From contig PUPG01000129.1 in the NCBI GenBank assembly GCA_003553005.1, forward strand, positions 1 to 5,420: 5,420 nucleotides of DNA, in the 5' to 3' direction. Both the position numbers and the translations under genes were made by a program. This document shows positions 5,342 through 5,420 of this stretch, piece after piece (positions within the stretch are counted from its first letter, which is position 1; each line of letters opens with the position of its first letter). Source of the stretch: Bacteroidales bacterium. GTDB lineage: Bacteria > Bacteroidota > Bacteroidia > Bacteroidales > UBA7960. A model generated the notes under the pieces. That model worked only from the letters and a program-made list of their open reading frames with translations. It searched no databases and was not told where the DNA came from.

Positions 5342-5420
5342 ATGAAACGATTTATACAGACATTAATCAACATTTATAATATCGAGGATCTTCGGATCCG
5401 GATTATAAACACATTGGGTA
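5342..5420 (+). CDS. secY: Protein translocase subunit SecY, N-terminal fragment (cut by window end)
   Basis: Only the first 26 codons are inside the window. They begin MKRFIQTLINIYNIEDLRIR and continue into IINTLG. This matches the cytoplasmic N-terminal amphipathic segment of bacterial SecY (pattern I-x-x-L-R-x-R-I-x-x-T-L), which leads directly into the first transmembrane helix, not reached here. SecY is the pore of the SecYEG channel that exports and inserts proteins at the inner membrane. Its place right after rplO is the conserved order in bacteria. The ATG at 5342 is preceded by CAGG at zero spacing, which is too close to act as a Shine-Dalgarno sequence. Confidence 0.93.
   Translation, partial: MKRFIQTLINIYNIEDLRIRIINTLG

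Noticed and set aside
1..5420. Search for CRISPR arrays, tRNA genes, insertion sequences, toxin-antitoxin pairs or a new defence system
   Set aside because: The window is almost fully occupied by ribosomal protein genes; no spaced direct repeats, cloverleaf, transposase or terminal inverted repeats were seen.

Overview
The window is a segment of the conserved S10-spc ribosomal protein gene cluster. Thirteen complete genes and one partial gene all lie on the + strand, in the order rplP (L16), rpmC (L29), rpsQ (S17), rplN (L14), rplX (L24), rplE (L5), rpsN (S14), rpsH (S8), rplF (L6), rplR (L18), rpsE (S5), rpmD (L30), rplO (L15) and the first 26 codons of secY. It encodes nine proteins of the large ribosomal subunit, four of the small subunit, and the start of the SecYEG channel protein. 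The genes look intact, with near-standard family lengths and no frameshift.

The source looks like a member of the Bacteroidota. The evidence is the 89-residue zinc-ligand-free S14 of the type I recall for this phylum, L16/S14/L15/SecY N-terminal sequences typical of the phylum, almost no Shine-Dalgarno sequences in front of the genes, and sequences matching the Bacteroidota -7 promoter element TAnnTTTG in two spacers. I cannot assign a class or genus.

Layout: bases 1-36 are upstream of rplP and contain no recognisable gene remnant (rpsC is expected just outside the window). Most spacers are 2-39 nt, so the genes are presumably co-transcribed. The S10/spc boundary known from E. coli (between rpsQ and rplN) is erased here, with only 2 nt between them. 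Two spacers break the tight packing. The first is 160 nt between rplP and rpmC, with a good TAnnTTTG promoter element followed by a leader that can fold in two competing ways. The second is 122 nt between rpsE and rpmD, with a 25-codon overlapping ORF and an 8-bp tandem repeat. A third spacer, 39 nt before rplO, carries a weaker promoter match.

The coding content is ordinary core translation machinery. No undescribed enzyme system, mobile element, CRISPR array or RNA gene is visible. The points of interest are in the spacers, chiefly the candidate internal promoter and structured leader of rpmC, which could let the distal genes be expressed or controlled separately from the S10 block.
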